Shown: positions 27,139 to 33,477 of the stretch, piece by piece
Numbering within the stretch: the stretch's first letter is position 1
Layout of the letters: the number at the start of each line of letters is the position of its first letter
Assembly (NCBI GenBank): GCA_964596245.1
Contig: CAZQSK010000006.1
Coordinates: 1-39,991, forward strand
Direction: 5' to 3'
DNA length: 39,991 nucleotides
Origin: RHKK01 sp964596245
GTDB taxonomy: Bacteria; Patescibacteriota; Patescibacteriia; 2-12-FULL-60-25
Position numbers and translations under genes: made by a program
Notes under the pieces: model-generated
What the model saw: only the letters and a program-made list of their open reading frames with translations
What the model was told of the DNA's origin: nothing
Database searches by the model: none

Positions 27139-27160
27139 CCCTTGCAAAGGGTCTTTTTTT
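27137..27160 (+). terminator. rho-independent terminator of the 26192-27138 cassette
   Basis: GACCCTT-GCA-AAGGGTC (27137-27153) followed by seven T (27154-27160). The TGA stop at 27136-27138 provides the first stem bases. The stem and loop also contain TTGCAA (27142-27147), a possible -35 for the next gene. Confidence 0.9.
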
Positions 27161-27189
27161 AATGTTAGTTAATCCGCGTTGGAGGTTCC

Positions 27190-27579
27190 ATGGACGAAAA
27201 GAAGCGAATCAAAGATCTCGTGGGCGAGGACCTGACCGGTTACCAAATCGGACAGGCTCACTTCATCAACATCAAGACCGCCCTGATGGCCTTCTACCCG
27301 GCCCAGTACAACGACGGGTCCAGGGAGATGGTCGTGTCTCTCGACCTCGAGGTGATGCAGGAGGTGAGGAAGCTACTGCCCAGCTTCGATCACGAGCAGT
27401 ACGGAGAGGGCAACATCCTGTGCTTGGCCAAGCCGAATGATCCCGAGCCTCACTGCTTCAGCCTCATGGCACGCGAGCCGCTGGAGGGGGTGCGGATGCG
27501 ATTGCTGACCCGCGAAGGTTTCGACCAGCTCGTGAAGCAGCACCCCGAGGGGAAGCCCTTCAAGTGGCCGCCCTGCTGA
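27190..27579 (+). CDS. unknown soluble protein, cassette gene
   Basis: The 129-aa protein has no signal or membrane segment. It mixes helices and strands (LTGYQIGQAHFINIKTALMAFY, MVVSLDLEVMQEVRKLL) and ends with a Pro/Lys-rich tail and a cysteine. I do not recognise it. It has an SD (TTGGAGGT, six bases before the ATG) and its own terminator merging with the stop. AGG arginine codons appear, which are uncommon in the neighbouring core genes by eye. Confidence 0.75.
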   Translation: MDEKKRIKDLVGEDLTGYQIGQAHFINIKTALMAFYPAQYNDGSREMVVSLDLEVMQEVRKLLPSFDHEQYGEGNILCLAKPNDPEPHCFSLMAREPLEGVRMRLLTREGFDQLVKQHPEGKPFKWPPC

Positions 27580-27603
27580 CCCTTGACAAATGGGTCTTTT
27601 TTT
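27578..27603 (+). terminator. terminator with a consensus -35 in its loop
   Basis: GACCC (27578-27582), loop TTGACAAAT, GGGTC (27592-27596), then seven T (27597-27603). The TGA stop of the preceding gene is part of the stem. The loop carries TTGACA (27583-27588); 17 bases on is TACCAA (27606-27611), a weak -10 for the small downstream ORF. Confidence 0.85.
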
Positions 27604-27648
27604 GTTACCAAAAAGCTACCTCCAACCTCCATAGGAGAGAACCACGAC

Positions 27649-27726
27649 GTGAAGAAGAAGCCCCTGACCCCCTCTTTCGCCCCGTCTTCCCGCATCGTCG
27701 ACATGAGCCTCGCGCGCGCCTCCTGA
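27649..27726 (+). CDS. possible 25-aa small protein
   Basis: A GTG start with AGGAGAG about nine bases upstream opens a 25-codon frame, MKKKPLTPSFAPSSRIVD and so on, ending with TGA at 27724-27726. The peptide is basic and Ser/Pro-rich with no membrane segment. The ribosome site, candidate upstream promoter and placement match the cassette pattern, which is the main support; the length alone could be chance. It could be a leader peptide for the structured stretch that follows. Confidence 0.4.
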   Translation: MKKKPLTPSFAPSSRIVDMSLARAS

Positions 27727-27727
27727 T

Positions 27728-27859
27728 CCGGCCGCGTCGGCGTCGACCCAGTGAACCCAACAACGCGTAGGCTCCGGCCACGCGACTCTACGGGGAAAAG
27801 CCTGCAACTCAGGTGAAAACCCCACTCGACCCTCGGTCGCCAACTGGCGCCCGGGGGTC
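27728..27859 (+). ncRNA. candidate structured RNA, three hairpins
   Basis: The stretch between the small ORF and the typA promoter holds consecutive stems: CGTAG/CTACG (27766-27770 with 27788-27792, perhaps within a larger CGCGT/ACGCG pairing); GGGG/CCCC (27792-27795 with 27820-27823) enclosing A-rich internal loops and a CCTG-CAACT-CAGG hairpin (27801-27813); and a long rod, GACCCTCGG plus CGCC pairing with GGCG plus CCGGGGGTC (27828-27859, loop AACT). The last hairpin may act as a terminator, since AATTTTAG follows, though without a good T-run. It matches no RNA class I recall. It could also be the remnant of a lost gene. Confidence 0.4.
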
Positions 27860-27883
27860 GAACTAATTTTAGACACATCCTGG

Positions 27884-27912
27884 TTGACAGTTTTAAAAAT
27901 CTTGGCTAAACT
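27884..27912 (+). promoter_or_regulatory. sigma70-type promoter of typA
   Basis: Consensus TTGACA (27884-27889), exactly 17 bases, TAAACT (27907-27912). Ten bases separate the -10 from the ATG at 27923, so the leader would be about 4 nt. This is the clearest two-box promoter in the window. Confidence 0.8.
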
Positions 27913-27922
27913 TCGCCCACTT

Positions 27923-29734
27923 ATGACGGCCATCCGCAATATCGCGATCATCGCTCACGTCGACCACGGTAAGACCACCTTGGCCGATTCGCTTTTGAAA
28001 CAAAGCGATTCCTTCAAAGAGAAGGGACTTGAGGGCGACACCATTCTCGACATGAACCCGCTCGAACGCGAGCGCGGTATTACGATTCTCGCGAAAAACG
28101 TTTCGGTGGCCTACAACGGCATCAAGATCAACATCGTGGACACTCCGGGCCACGCCGACTTCGGCGGGGAAGTGGAACGCGTCATGAACTTGGTTGATGG
28201 TGCTCTTTTGCTCGTCGACGCCAAGGAAGGTCCGATGCCGCAGACGCGCTTCGTTTTGAAGAAGGCGATTCAGGCCGGCCACCGCATCATCGTCGTCATC
28301 AACAAGATCGATAAGCCGGATGCGCGCCCGGACTGGGTGCTCGACCAGGTTTTTGATTTGTTCGTGACGCTTGGCGCTTCTGATGCTCAGACTGATTTTC
28401 CGGTCGTCTATGCCTCTGCCAAACAAGGTAAGGCCGGTCTTGATACGAACTTGGAAGCGATGACGGACATCAAGCCACTTTTCGAAACCATTGTGAAGGA
28501 AGTTTCCGAACCGAAGGCCGATCCGAATGGTCCGCTTCAGGTTTCCGTAGCCAACGTTTCGTACGACAACTACAAGGGCAAGATGGGTATCGGTCGCATC
28601 GTGCGTGGCGTGTTTCGCCCGGGTCCGGTCGCCTGGATCAACCGTGATGGCAAGATGACCCCAGCCAAGATCACCAACTTGTTCGTGTTCACGGGTTTGG
28701 GCCGCACGGAAGTCGCCGAAGCTCAGGCTGGCGACATCGTGGCTTTTGCCGGTATTGAAAACTTGAACATCGGCGAAACGATTGCCGATGCCACAAATCC
28801 GGAAGCATTGCCGGTTATTAAGATTGAAGAACCGACCGTCAAAATGACATTCGGCGTGAACACCTCCCCATTTGCCGGTCAGGAAGGCCAGTTCACGACT
28901 TCACGTAACGTGAAGGATCGTTTGGAGCGCGAATTGCAGAACGACGTCGCGTTGCGCGTCGAAGCAGGTTCGGGTGACGGTACATTCGTGGTGAGCGGTC
29001 GTGGTGAATTGCACTTGGCCATCTTGATCGAGCGCATGCGCCGCGAAGGCTTTGAACTTCAGGTTTCCCGTCCGCAAGTCATCATGAAGGAAGAGAACGG
29101 ACAGAAGACGGAACCGTTTGAAGAAGTCACGATTGAATGTCCGGAAAACACCAGCGGTACGGCCATTGAAAAGATGGGACGCCGCAAGGGTGAAATGAAG
29201 GACATGCGTGTCGAGAATGGCACGGCGTATCTCCAGTTCGAGATTCCGACCCGTGGTTTGATCGGCTATCGCACGGAATTCATGATGGACACGCGTGGTC
29301 AGGGTATCTTGAACACCTTGTTCCTCGGCTATCGTCCGTTTGTCGGTGCCATCGATGGCAGCCCGCATGGCTCGCTTATCTCATTCGAAACAGGGGAGTC
29401 GAACAGCTACGGTCTCCAGGCAGCTCAGGAACGTGGCCAGCTCTTCATCGGTGCCGGCGTGAAGGTGTATGAGGGTATGGTTATCGGTCAGAACGCCAAG
29501 CCGGAAGACTTGATCGTGAACATCTGTAAGGAGAAGAAGCTCTCCAATATGCGCTCCAAGGGTGATGGTGTGGCCGAAGGCCTTACGACACCGCGTCACA
29601 TGAGCCTGGAAGAGTCTCTCGAATATCTTGGAGAAGATGAACTCCTCGAAGTCACGCCGACGAGTTTGCGCATCCGCAAGACCTATCTGAAGGACTTCGA
29701 ACGCAAGCGCGATCAGCAGTCCCGCGAATCATAA
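27923..29734 (+). CDS. typA: TypA/BipA ribosome-associated GTPase
   Basis: The start is the ATG at 27923 (MTAIRNIAIIAHVDHGKTTL); an upstream in-frame TTG lies in the -35 box and is rejected. The 603-aa protein has the GTPase motifs AHVDHGKT (G1), RGITI (G2), DTPGHADFGGEV (G3) and NKIDKPDARP (G4), then the EF-G-like domains II, III and V and the TypA-specific C-terminus. TypA binds ribosomes in stress and cold and assists assembly. It is SD-less and flanked on both sides by unrelated cassette genes. A bidirectional terminator follows. Confidence 0.97.
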   Translation: MTAIRNIAIIAHVDHGKTTLADSLLKQSDSFKEKGLEGDTILDMNPLERERGITILAKNVSVAYNGIKINIVDTPGHADFGGEVERVMNLVDGALLLVDAKEGPMPQTRFVLKKAIQAGHRIIVVINKIDKPDARPDWVLDQVFDLFVTLGASDAQTDFPVVYASAKQGKAGLDTNLEAMTDIKPLFETIVKEVSEPKADPNGPLQVSVANVSYDNYKGKMGIGRIVRGVFRPGPVAWINRDGKMTPAKITNLFVFTGLGRTEVAEAQAGDIVAFAGIENLNIGETIADATNPEALPVIKIEEPTVKMTFGVNTSPFAGQEGQFTTSRNVKDRLERELQNDVALRVEAGSGDGTFVVSGRGELHLAILIERMRREGFELQVSRPQVIMKEENGQKTEPFEEVTIECPENTSGTAIEKMGRRKGEMKDMRVENGTAYLQFEIPTRGLIGYRTEFMMDTRGQGILNTLFLGYRPFVGAIDGSPHGSLISFETGESNSYGLQAAQERGQLFIGAGVKVYEGMVIGQNAKPEDLIVNICKEKKLSNMRSKGDGVAEGLTTPRHMSLEESLEYLGEDELLEVTPTSLRIRKTYLKDFERKRDQQSRES

Positions 29735-29741
29735 TAAAAAG

Positions 29742-29759
29742 AAGCCCCGAAAGGGGCTT
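29742..29759. terminator. bidirectional terminator between typA and 29760 gene
   Basis: AAGCCCC-GAAA-GGGGCTT (29742-29759) is preceded by an A-run and followed by TTT, so it works for typA on the plus strand and, with a better T-run (CTTCTTTTT), for the minus-strand gene whose stop abuts it. Confidence 0.9.
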
Positions 29760-30407
29760 TTAGGTTGCGTCGCCGACAAGAACGAGGAGGTTGTTGTTCT
29801 TGTCGAAGGCGTAGGGGTAGTTCCCATCCCGATAGAGACGAAGTAGCGGCCGAAAACGCTCGGCCTCTTGCTCTTGGCCAGAGAGTAAACACCCGATTAC
29901 AGCTAGAAGGACTTCCATGAACTGCTCCTCAAGTCCCTCACATCGCCTGATACCGATTTTCGTCTGTAAGGCTCTGAACGGATTAGGCTGATTGTACTCA
30001 CGCAACCGAAGCCCTTTCTGGAGCATATTATACGGACGATCATCATCCTCACGCCGATATCTTTTCAACGTTCGGGGAAGCGTCCTTTTGAAGGGTCCAT
30101 TCTCTTCCGTCACGATCGTTGCGATGGGATGCCAGAACACCGCTTCTCGTACCTGAGTCTCGAAATCAGGAACAGGAGGGACGAACTGCGGGACCCAGTA
30201 ATAGAAGGGACCCAGATAGGACGCGATCTTCTGACCTTTGCCGGGGTAGGCATTCTCCCACTCCGTAACGAGAAAATTCGGCGCCGGGTCTGGCAAGCGT
30301 TTGTTTCGAATGATCTCCTCCGCCTCATCGAACCCGATAAGGCCGGACAAAAGCATCCCGTTGATCTGTTCGCGTTGGCCATCTGTGGCCTTCCTCTTCT
30401 TTTCCAT
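29760..30407 (-). CDS. unknown soluble protein, cassette gene
   Basis: The 215-aa protein has no signal or membrane helix. It starts with a basic stretch and a helical segment (QREQINGMLLSGLIGFDEAEEIIRNK), has an aromatic/Pro-rich centre (YLGPFYYWVPQFVPPVPDF), and a later helix (EGLEEQFMEVLLAVIGCLLSG). I do not recognise it. An SD (AGGAGAT) precedes the ATG; the promoter lies in the shared divergent region with the 30608 gene. The stop runs straight into the terminator. Confidence 0.75.
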   Translation of the reverse strand: MEKKRKATDGQREQINGMLLSGLIGFDEAEEIIRNKRLPDPAPNFLVTEWENAYPGKGQKIASYLGPFYYWVPQFVPPVPDFETQVREAVFWHPIATIVTEENGPFKRTLPRTLKRYRREDDDRPYNMLQKGLRLREYNQPNPFRALQTKIGIRRCEGLEEQFMEVLLAVIGCLLSGQEQEAERFRPLLRLYRDGNYPYAFDKNNNLLVLVGDAT

Positions 30408-30482
30408 GGAGCATCTCCTGAAATCCGTTACGGGCTGGTCCGGCGGAGGGAGAAGCCGAAATCCGTTCGGCTCGGTGGGTTT

Positions 30483-30550
30483 TCTTTACAGATAGTTAGC
30501 CCTTTTGTCAATCGGGCTAACTTGACGAAAACCTTATATTCAAGCCAAAT
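30483..30550. promoter_or_regulatory. divergent cassette promoters with 8-bp dyad operator
   Basis: For the minus-strand gene: TTGACA (30506-30511), 17 bases, TAAAGA (30483-30488). For the plus-strand gene: TTGACG (30522-30527), 17 bases, CCAAAT (30545-30550), weak; TATATT at 30535 is an alternative -10. A perfect inverted repeat GTTAGCCC / GGGCTAAC (30495-30502 and 30514-30521, spacer 11) encloses the minus -35 and touches the plus -35. With no T-run, it looks like an operator for joint control rather than a terminator (inference). Confidence 0.5.
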
Positions 30551-30607
30551 ACATGGCGAGCCGCAAGGCTCGTCTGTTTTTCCGTCAACCCACGCAAGGA
30601 GGCCGGT

Positions 30608-31267
30608 GTGACCGACACGCTGCAGAATCTCGCCCACATCGCGATCATTGCCTTCGTCTTGGGCAAGCCGCTCATCCTCCTGTTCCACCTGCGGGGATCA
30701 GGGGAGCTCAAAGGCTGGCGGTCATTCGGAGGCGCGTACCGCGAAGCTCCGTTCGAGGAGAAGGCTCGCGCGCAAGCGACCGAGATCGTCGAGCTCAAGG
30801 CGACCGTGGCCAACCAGGCCACGAAGATCGCGGCTCTGGAGGATCTCGTGAACCAGCTCTGGGAGCGCAACGAGAGCGACCGCAAGCTCTCCGCTCTCCC
30901 CACGCCCTCGGCGCTACAACGCGTCATGCCCTGCGCCGCCGTGGTCTCGATGTTGACCGCCACCGCGGTTGTCATCGGACCGCTGATGCTTCTTCCGGGT
31001 CACGCCGGACCGGAGAGCCTCACGGACACGACGCCGACGATGCACCTGAGTGCGACGTCTGGCGGGGAAACACCGGCCAGAGCGCCGCGAGCGACCCTCC
31101 CTCGCGCTCGCTACTGCATGATCCACGACGCCTTCGTCGTCCTCCCATTCCGTACCGTGGACCTGACGCCCATGCGGCTCGCGCCTCAAGACGCGGATCG
31201 TCCCTGGACGCTCTGGTTCTACCCGGAGAAGGATCCGCCACACTCCATCGTCTACATCAGACACTGA
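30608..31267 (+). CDS. two-helix membrane protein with coiled coil, unknown, cassette gene
   Basis: The start is a GTG preceded by AAGGAGG. The 219-aa protein has a membrane helix near residues 10-27, a basic segment, a coiled coil (about 52-95, IVELKATVANQATKIAALEDLVNQLWE), a second membrane helix (about 107-130), and a C-terminal domain of about 85 residues ending FYPEKDPPHSIVYIRH. I cannot assign it. If both helices span the membrane, the coiled coil and the C-terminal domain would be on opposite sides. The terminator overlaps its stop. Confidence 0.75.
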   Translation: MTDTLQNLAHIAIIAFVLGKPLILLFHLRGSGELKGWRSFGGAYREAPFEEKARAQATEIVELKATVANQATKIAALEDLVNQLWERNESDRKLSALPTPSALQRVMPCAAVVSMLTATAVVIGPLMLLPGHAGPESLTDTTPTMHLSATSGGETPARAPRATLPRARYCMIHDAFVVLPFRTVDLTPMRLAPQDADRPWTLWFYPEKDPPHSIVYIRH

Positions 31268-31286
31268 GCCAACCGGCTCTTTTTTT
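31266..31286 (+). terminator. rho-independent terminator of 30608 gene
   Basis: GAGCC-AACC-GGCTC (31266-31279) and seven T. The TGA stop (31265-31267) supplies the start of the stem. Confidence 0.85.
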
Positions 31287-31293
31287 ATTGTTC

Positions 31294-31316
31294 AAAAAAC
31301 CCGCTCATTAGCGGGT
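31294..31316 (-). terminator. rho-independent terminator of 31308 gene
   Basis: On the minus strand: ACCCGC (31316-31311), loop TAATGA, GCGGGT (31304-31299), then a T-run. The TAA stop at 31308-31310 is the first part of the loop. Confidence 0.85.
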
Positions 31317-32027
31317 AGGGGTCGCGTCGCCACGAGGACGGGGAGCGAAGACGGGCTCCGGGGGACCGGTGCCGGGCGGCGGCGGCAGGGTAGGCCGTTC
31401 GTCGCCCTCATCTGAGGGAGGAGCGAGTGCCTGGACCTTGCCGGTCCGAGGATCGGTGAGGGGAATGCCCGTCACCGTCTGATCGCCGCGTGGCGGCTTG
31501 GATGGAGCGCCTGTCACCGCGAGCAGGTTCTGCGTCGGAGCGCGCGGCTGCTGGTGCGTACCAAGGAAGTTCGCCAGTTCGCGCGCGGTGCGGATGCTCG
31601 GCACGGGCCCGGCGCGGACGAGAAGCAACGGCTTTGGAACATTGCTCCCATCAGCACTGAGTGAAGGGTATTGAGTCAGGAAGTGCGGTTCTTCCAGATC
31701 CTTAACCATCAGAACCTTGCGCGCTTGGCGCAGCTCCCTCAGCTTCCAGTCGAGTGTTCCGATCTTCGACGACGTCTGCTCGACGGAGTCGTCACCGGCC
31801 CAGTAGAACAGGGCAAGGGGACCGTCCCAGAGGCGGATCTGTTCGGAGAGCCAAGCGATCACCTGACCCGGAGGAGCGGTTCGCACGAGATCGCACACAC
31901 GCACCGAGGTGCCCTCGACGACCAGCGCGGTCTTGAGAAAGGCGCAGAAGTCACTGAGCTCGGACAGACTTTGAAACAGCGGAAAAAGGAGCAAGGAGAG
32001 AGTCGGCTTCCGGTTGGTTTCGGGCAT
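31308..32027 (-). CDS. unknown protein with Pro-rich tail, cassette gene
   Basis: I chose the ATG at 32025-32027 because GGAGGA lies just upstream; a longer frame to 32072 would begin inside the promoter. The 239-aa protein has an alpha/beta N-terminal domain of about 150 residues (hydrophobic strands LALFYWAGDD, KVLMVKDL, KPLLLVRAG) and a disordered C-terminal tail of about 85 residues rich in Pro, Thr and Gly, ending in PPPPGTGPPEPVF. The segment LFYWAGDD faintly recalls the FYYAGHG motif of caspase-like folds, but the catalytic His and Cys motifs are not evident. Function unknown. Confidence 0.72.
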   Translation of the reverse strand: MPETNRKPTLSLLLFPLFQSLSELSDFCAFLKTALVVEGTSVRVCDLVRTAPPGQVIAWLSEQIRLWDGPLALFYWAGDDSVEQTSSKIGTLDWKLRELRQARKVLMVKDLEEPHFLTQYPSLSADGSNVPKPLLLVRAGPVPSIRTARELANFLGTHQQPRAPTQNLLAVTGAPSKPPRGDQTVTGIPLTDPRTGKVQALAPPSDEGDERPTLPPPPGTGPPEPVFAPRPRGDATPTR

Positions 32028-32042
32028 TGATTCCTCCGCGTG

Positions 32043-32072
32043 AAGATAAACATCGTCGGGAGGTAAAATCAA
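32043..32072 (-). promoter_or_regulatory. candidate promoter of 31308-32027 gene
   Basis: TTGATT (32067-32072), 18 bases, TATCTT (32043-32048) on the minus strand, followed by the SD and ATG within about 20 bases. Confidence 0.55.
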
Positions 32073-32095
32073 GTCTTTTTGTTTCTGTGGACGTG

Positions 32096-32104
32096 TGTTA
32101 TCTT
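32096..32104 (+). promoter_or_regulatory. extended -10 promoter of DEDDy exonuclease gene
   Basis: TGT-TATCTT in the context GTGTGTTATCTT, close to the GTGTGTTATAAT motif at 17716 and 22459. Ten bases separate it from the ATG at 32115, so the leader is nearly absent. Confidence 0.5.
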
Positions 32105-32114
32105 TCCGTCGCTT

Positions 32115-32696
32115 ATGCGACGAGAAGTTGTGCTCGACATCGAGACCCAGAATACCTTTCAGGATGTGGGCGCCTATAATCCCAGCTTGCTCAAAGTCTC
32201 GTTCGTGGGTTGCTATTTTTACGAGACCGATACCTTTGAAGGCTTTTTTGAACAGGATTTACCAAAGCTTTGGCCGCGTTTGGAGCGTGCGGATCGCGTC
32301 ATCGGATACAACCTGATTGGGTTTGACTATCCGTGCTTGCAAACCTATTACACGGGGGACATCATGCGTCTGCCCACCGTCGATCTTTTGGTGGAAATCG
32401 AAAAGCGCCTTGGCTTCCGCATCAAGCTTGATGATGTAGCCCAGGCCACGCTCGGAGTAGGGAAGTCAGGTCACGGTCTCATGGCCGTAGAGTACTGGCG
32501 CAATGGGGAATTGGATAAGTTGCGCGACTATTGTTTGCAGGATGTGCGTGTCACGCGCGACGTCTACGAACATGCGTTGCAAAACGGCCACGTTTCCTTC
32601 AACAATCGCCAGGGACAGAAGCAGGACATCACCTTGCCGATCGAACCGCCGGAGCCGGACACCCGCTCGGCGATCAATCTTTCACTCGGCTTCTAA
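32115..32696 (+). CDS. stand-alone DEDDy 3'-5' exonuclease (YprB-like RNase H fold)
   Basis: The 194-aa protein begins at the ATG at 32115; an upstream in-frame TTG lies before the promoter and is rejected. It has the exonuclease motifs LDIETQ (D8, E10), GYNLIGFD (D71) and Y139-C-L-Q-D143, the DEDDy set of two-metal 3'-5' exonucleases. It resembles the YprB RNase H-like domain, without a polymerase or helicase attached. The substrate (DNA or RNA) cannot be told. It is SD-less with a near-leaderless promoter, so it belongs to the core-gene class. Confidence 0.85.
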   Translation: MRREVVLDIETQNTFQDVGAYNPSLLKVSFVGCYFYETDTFEGFFEQDLPKLWPRLERADRVIGYNLIGFDYPCLQTYYTGDIMRLPTVDLLVEIEKRLGFRIKLDDVAQATLGVGKSGHGLMAVEYWRNGELDKLRDYCLQDVRVTRDVYEHALQNGHVSFNNRQGQKQDITLPIEPPEPDTRSAINLSLGF

Positions 32697-32743
32697 CTTA
32701 TCCACAAAAATCATGTTTTCCTAAGGTTTTTGCCGAGTTGCCT

Positions 32744-32797
32744 CAACCACTACATCTTGTGGTAGAATCTAGTTTAGACCACTAGATGTAGTGGTTG
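32744..32797 (+). promoter_or_regulatory. tandem NrdR boxes with promoter, RNR operon operator
   Basis: Two 16-bp boxes, CCACTACATCTTGTGG (32747-32762) and CCACTAGATGTAGTGG (32779-32794), each match 12 of 16 positions of the published NrdR consensus as I recall it (acaCwAtATaTwGtgt). Their centres are 32 bp apart, about three helical turns, the usual NrdR spacing. They form a larger 20-bp inverted repeat with one mismatch (32744-32763 and 32778-32797, loop 14). Between them lies TGG-TAGAAT (32760-32768), an extended -10. NrdR binding would thus block the promoter when dATP is high. The genes downstream are ribonucleotide reductase. Confidence 0.85.
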
Positions 32798-32963
32798 GGC
32801 CATCTCCCAGGAAATTCCTCTCTCACGCGAATGCCTGACGCAACGTCGGGCACGAGAACGGAACTTCTGGATATTGCCCGGATTTTCATCACTTTCCTTT
32901 GTACGATCCGGGAGACTCTCAGGTCCGGGTCGGTTCCTTTTGCTCACCTTGAAGACCGTGACT
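32776..32963 (+). other. about 190-nt leader of the RNR operon
   Basis: From the predicted transcript start (about 32775) to the first gene (32964) there is no convincing coding frame. It contains a hairpin TGCCTGACG-CAA-CGTCGGGCA (32832-32852) and a possible long-range pair CCCGGAT / ATCCGGG (from about 32878 and about 32916). No cobalamin-riboswitch B12-box is visible. Such a long leader is out of character in this window, so an RNA regulator is possible. A frame from 32831 overlaps the next gene and looks spurious. Confidence 0.4.
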
Positions 32964-33467
32964 ATGAACCCGACCCCCATGACATCGGGCGATGCCTTTG
33001 TGCCTCGCCGCCGCCGTTTGGCTGATGAGCGAAAAGCTATCACCCACAAATTCCAGATTGGTCCTTGCGAAGGATATCTGACCGTTGGTTTGTATGAAGA
33101 CGGCCAGCCGGGCGAAATCTTCATGACCCTCACGAAAGAGGGAAGCTCCATCGCCGGCTTGGTAGATTCTTTTGCGACTGCTACTTCCATCGGTTTGCAA
33201 TACGGCGTGCCATTGAAGGTTCTGTGCAACAAGTACATCCACTCGCGCTATGAACCGTCTGGCGCAACTCAGAACCCGAATATCCCGAATGCCAAGAGCA
33301 TCGTGGACTATGTATTCCGCTGGATGGCCTTGAAGTTCCTCACACCCGAGGATCGTCAGTCCATTGGCATGTATCAGGAAGCGGCTGCGCCCGTCATGGC
33401 AGCCCCGAGCATCCCGCCGGCCTATCAGCCGCCGTCCTTCCTCTCACGCATCGAGCCATTGGCCTGA
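32964..33467 (+). CDS. stand-alone NrdJ C-terminal (TSCPD) domain protein
   Basis: The 167-aa protein matches, by recall, the C-terminal domain of B12-dependent class II ribonucleotide reductase: RRRRLADERKAITHKFQIG, EGYLTVGLYEDGQPGEIF, KEGSSIAGLVDSFATATSIGLQYGVPL and YEPSGATQNPNIPNAKSIVDYVFRW. The catalytic barrel of NrdJ is absent here. The start at 32964 begins MNPTPMTSGDAF; longer upstream frame is unlikely. It is the first gene of an operon with nrdB and nrdA, ten bases before nrdB. It could be a remnant of a class II enzyme or an accessory factor, e.g. for substrate or redox handling, now serving the class I enzyme (inference). No SD. Confidence 0.85.
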   Translation: MNPTPMTSGDAFVPRRRRLADERKAITHKFQIGPCEGYLTVGLYEDGQPGEIFMTLTKEGSSIAGLVDSFATATSIGLQYGVPLKVLCNKYIHSRYEPSGATQNPNIPNAKSIVDYVFRWMALKFLTPEDRQSIGMYQEAAAPVMAAPSIPPAYQPPSFLSRIEPLA

Positions 33468-33477
33468 TCCTTTACGT

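Noticed and set aside
27728..27870. tRNA, tmRNA, RNase P or SRP RNA in the structured stretch
   Set aside because: No CCA-end acceptor stem, TΨC consensus, or known conserved cores were found.
31308..32027. Caspase/CHAT-like protease suggested by LFYWAGDD
   Set aside because: The catalytic histidine (usual GHG) is absent and no following Cys motif is seen; the likeness is only a hydrophobic strand.
32795..33025. Frame in the RNR leader
   Set aside because: It overlaps the NrdJ-domain gene, lacks an SD and has no recognisable sequence.
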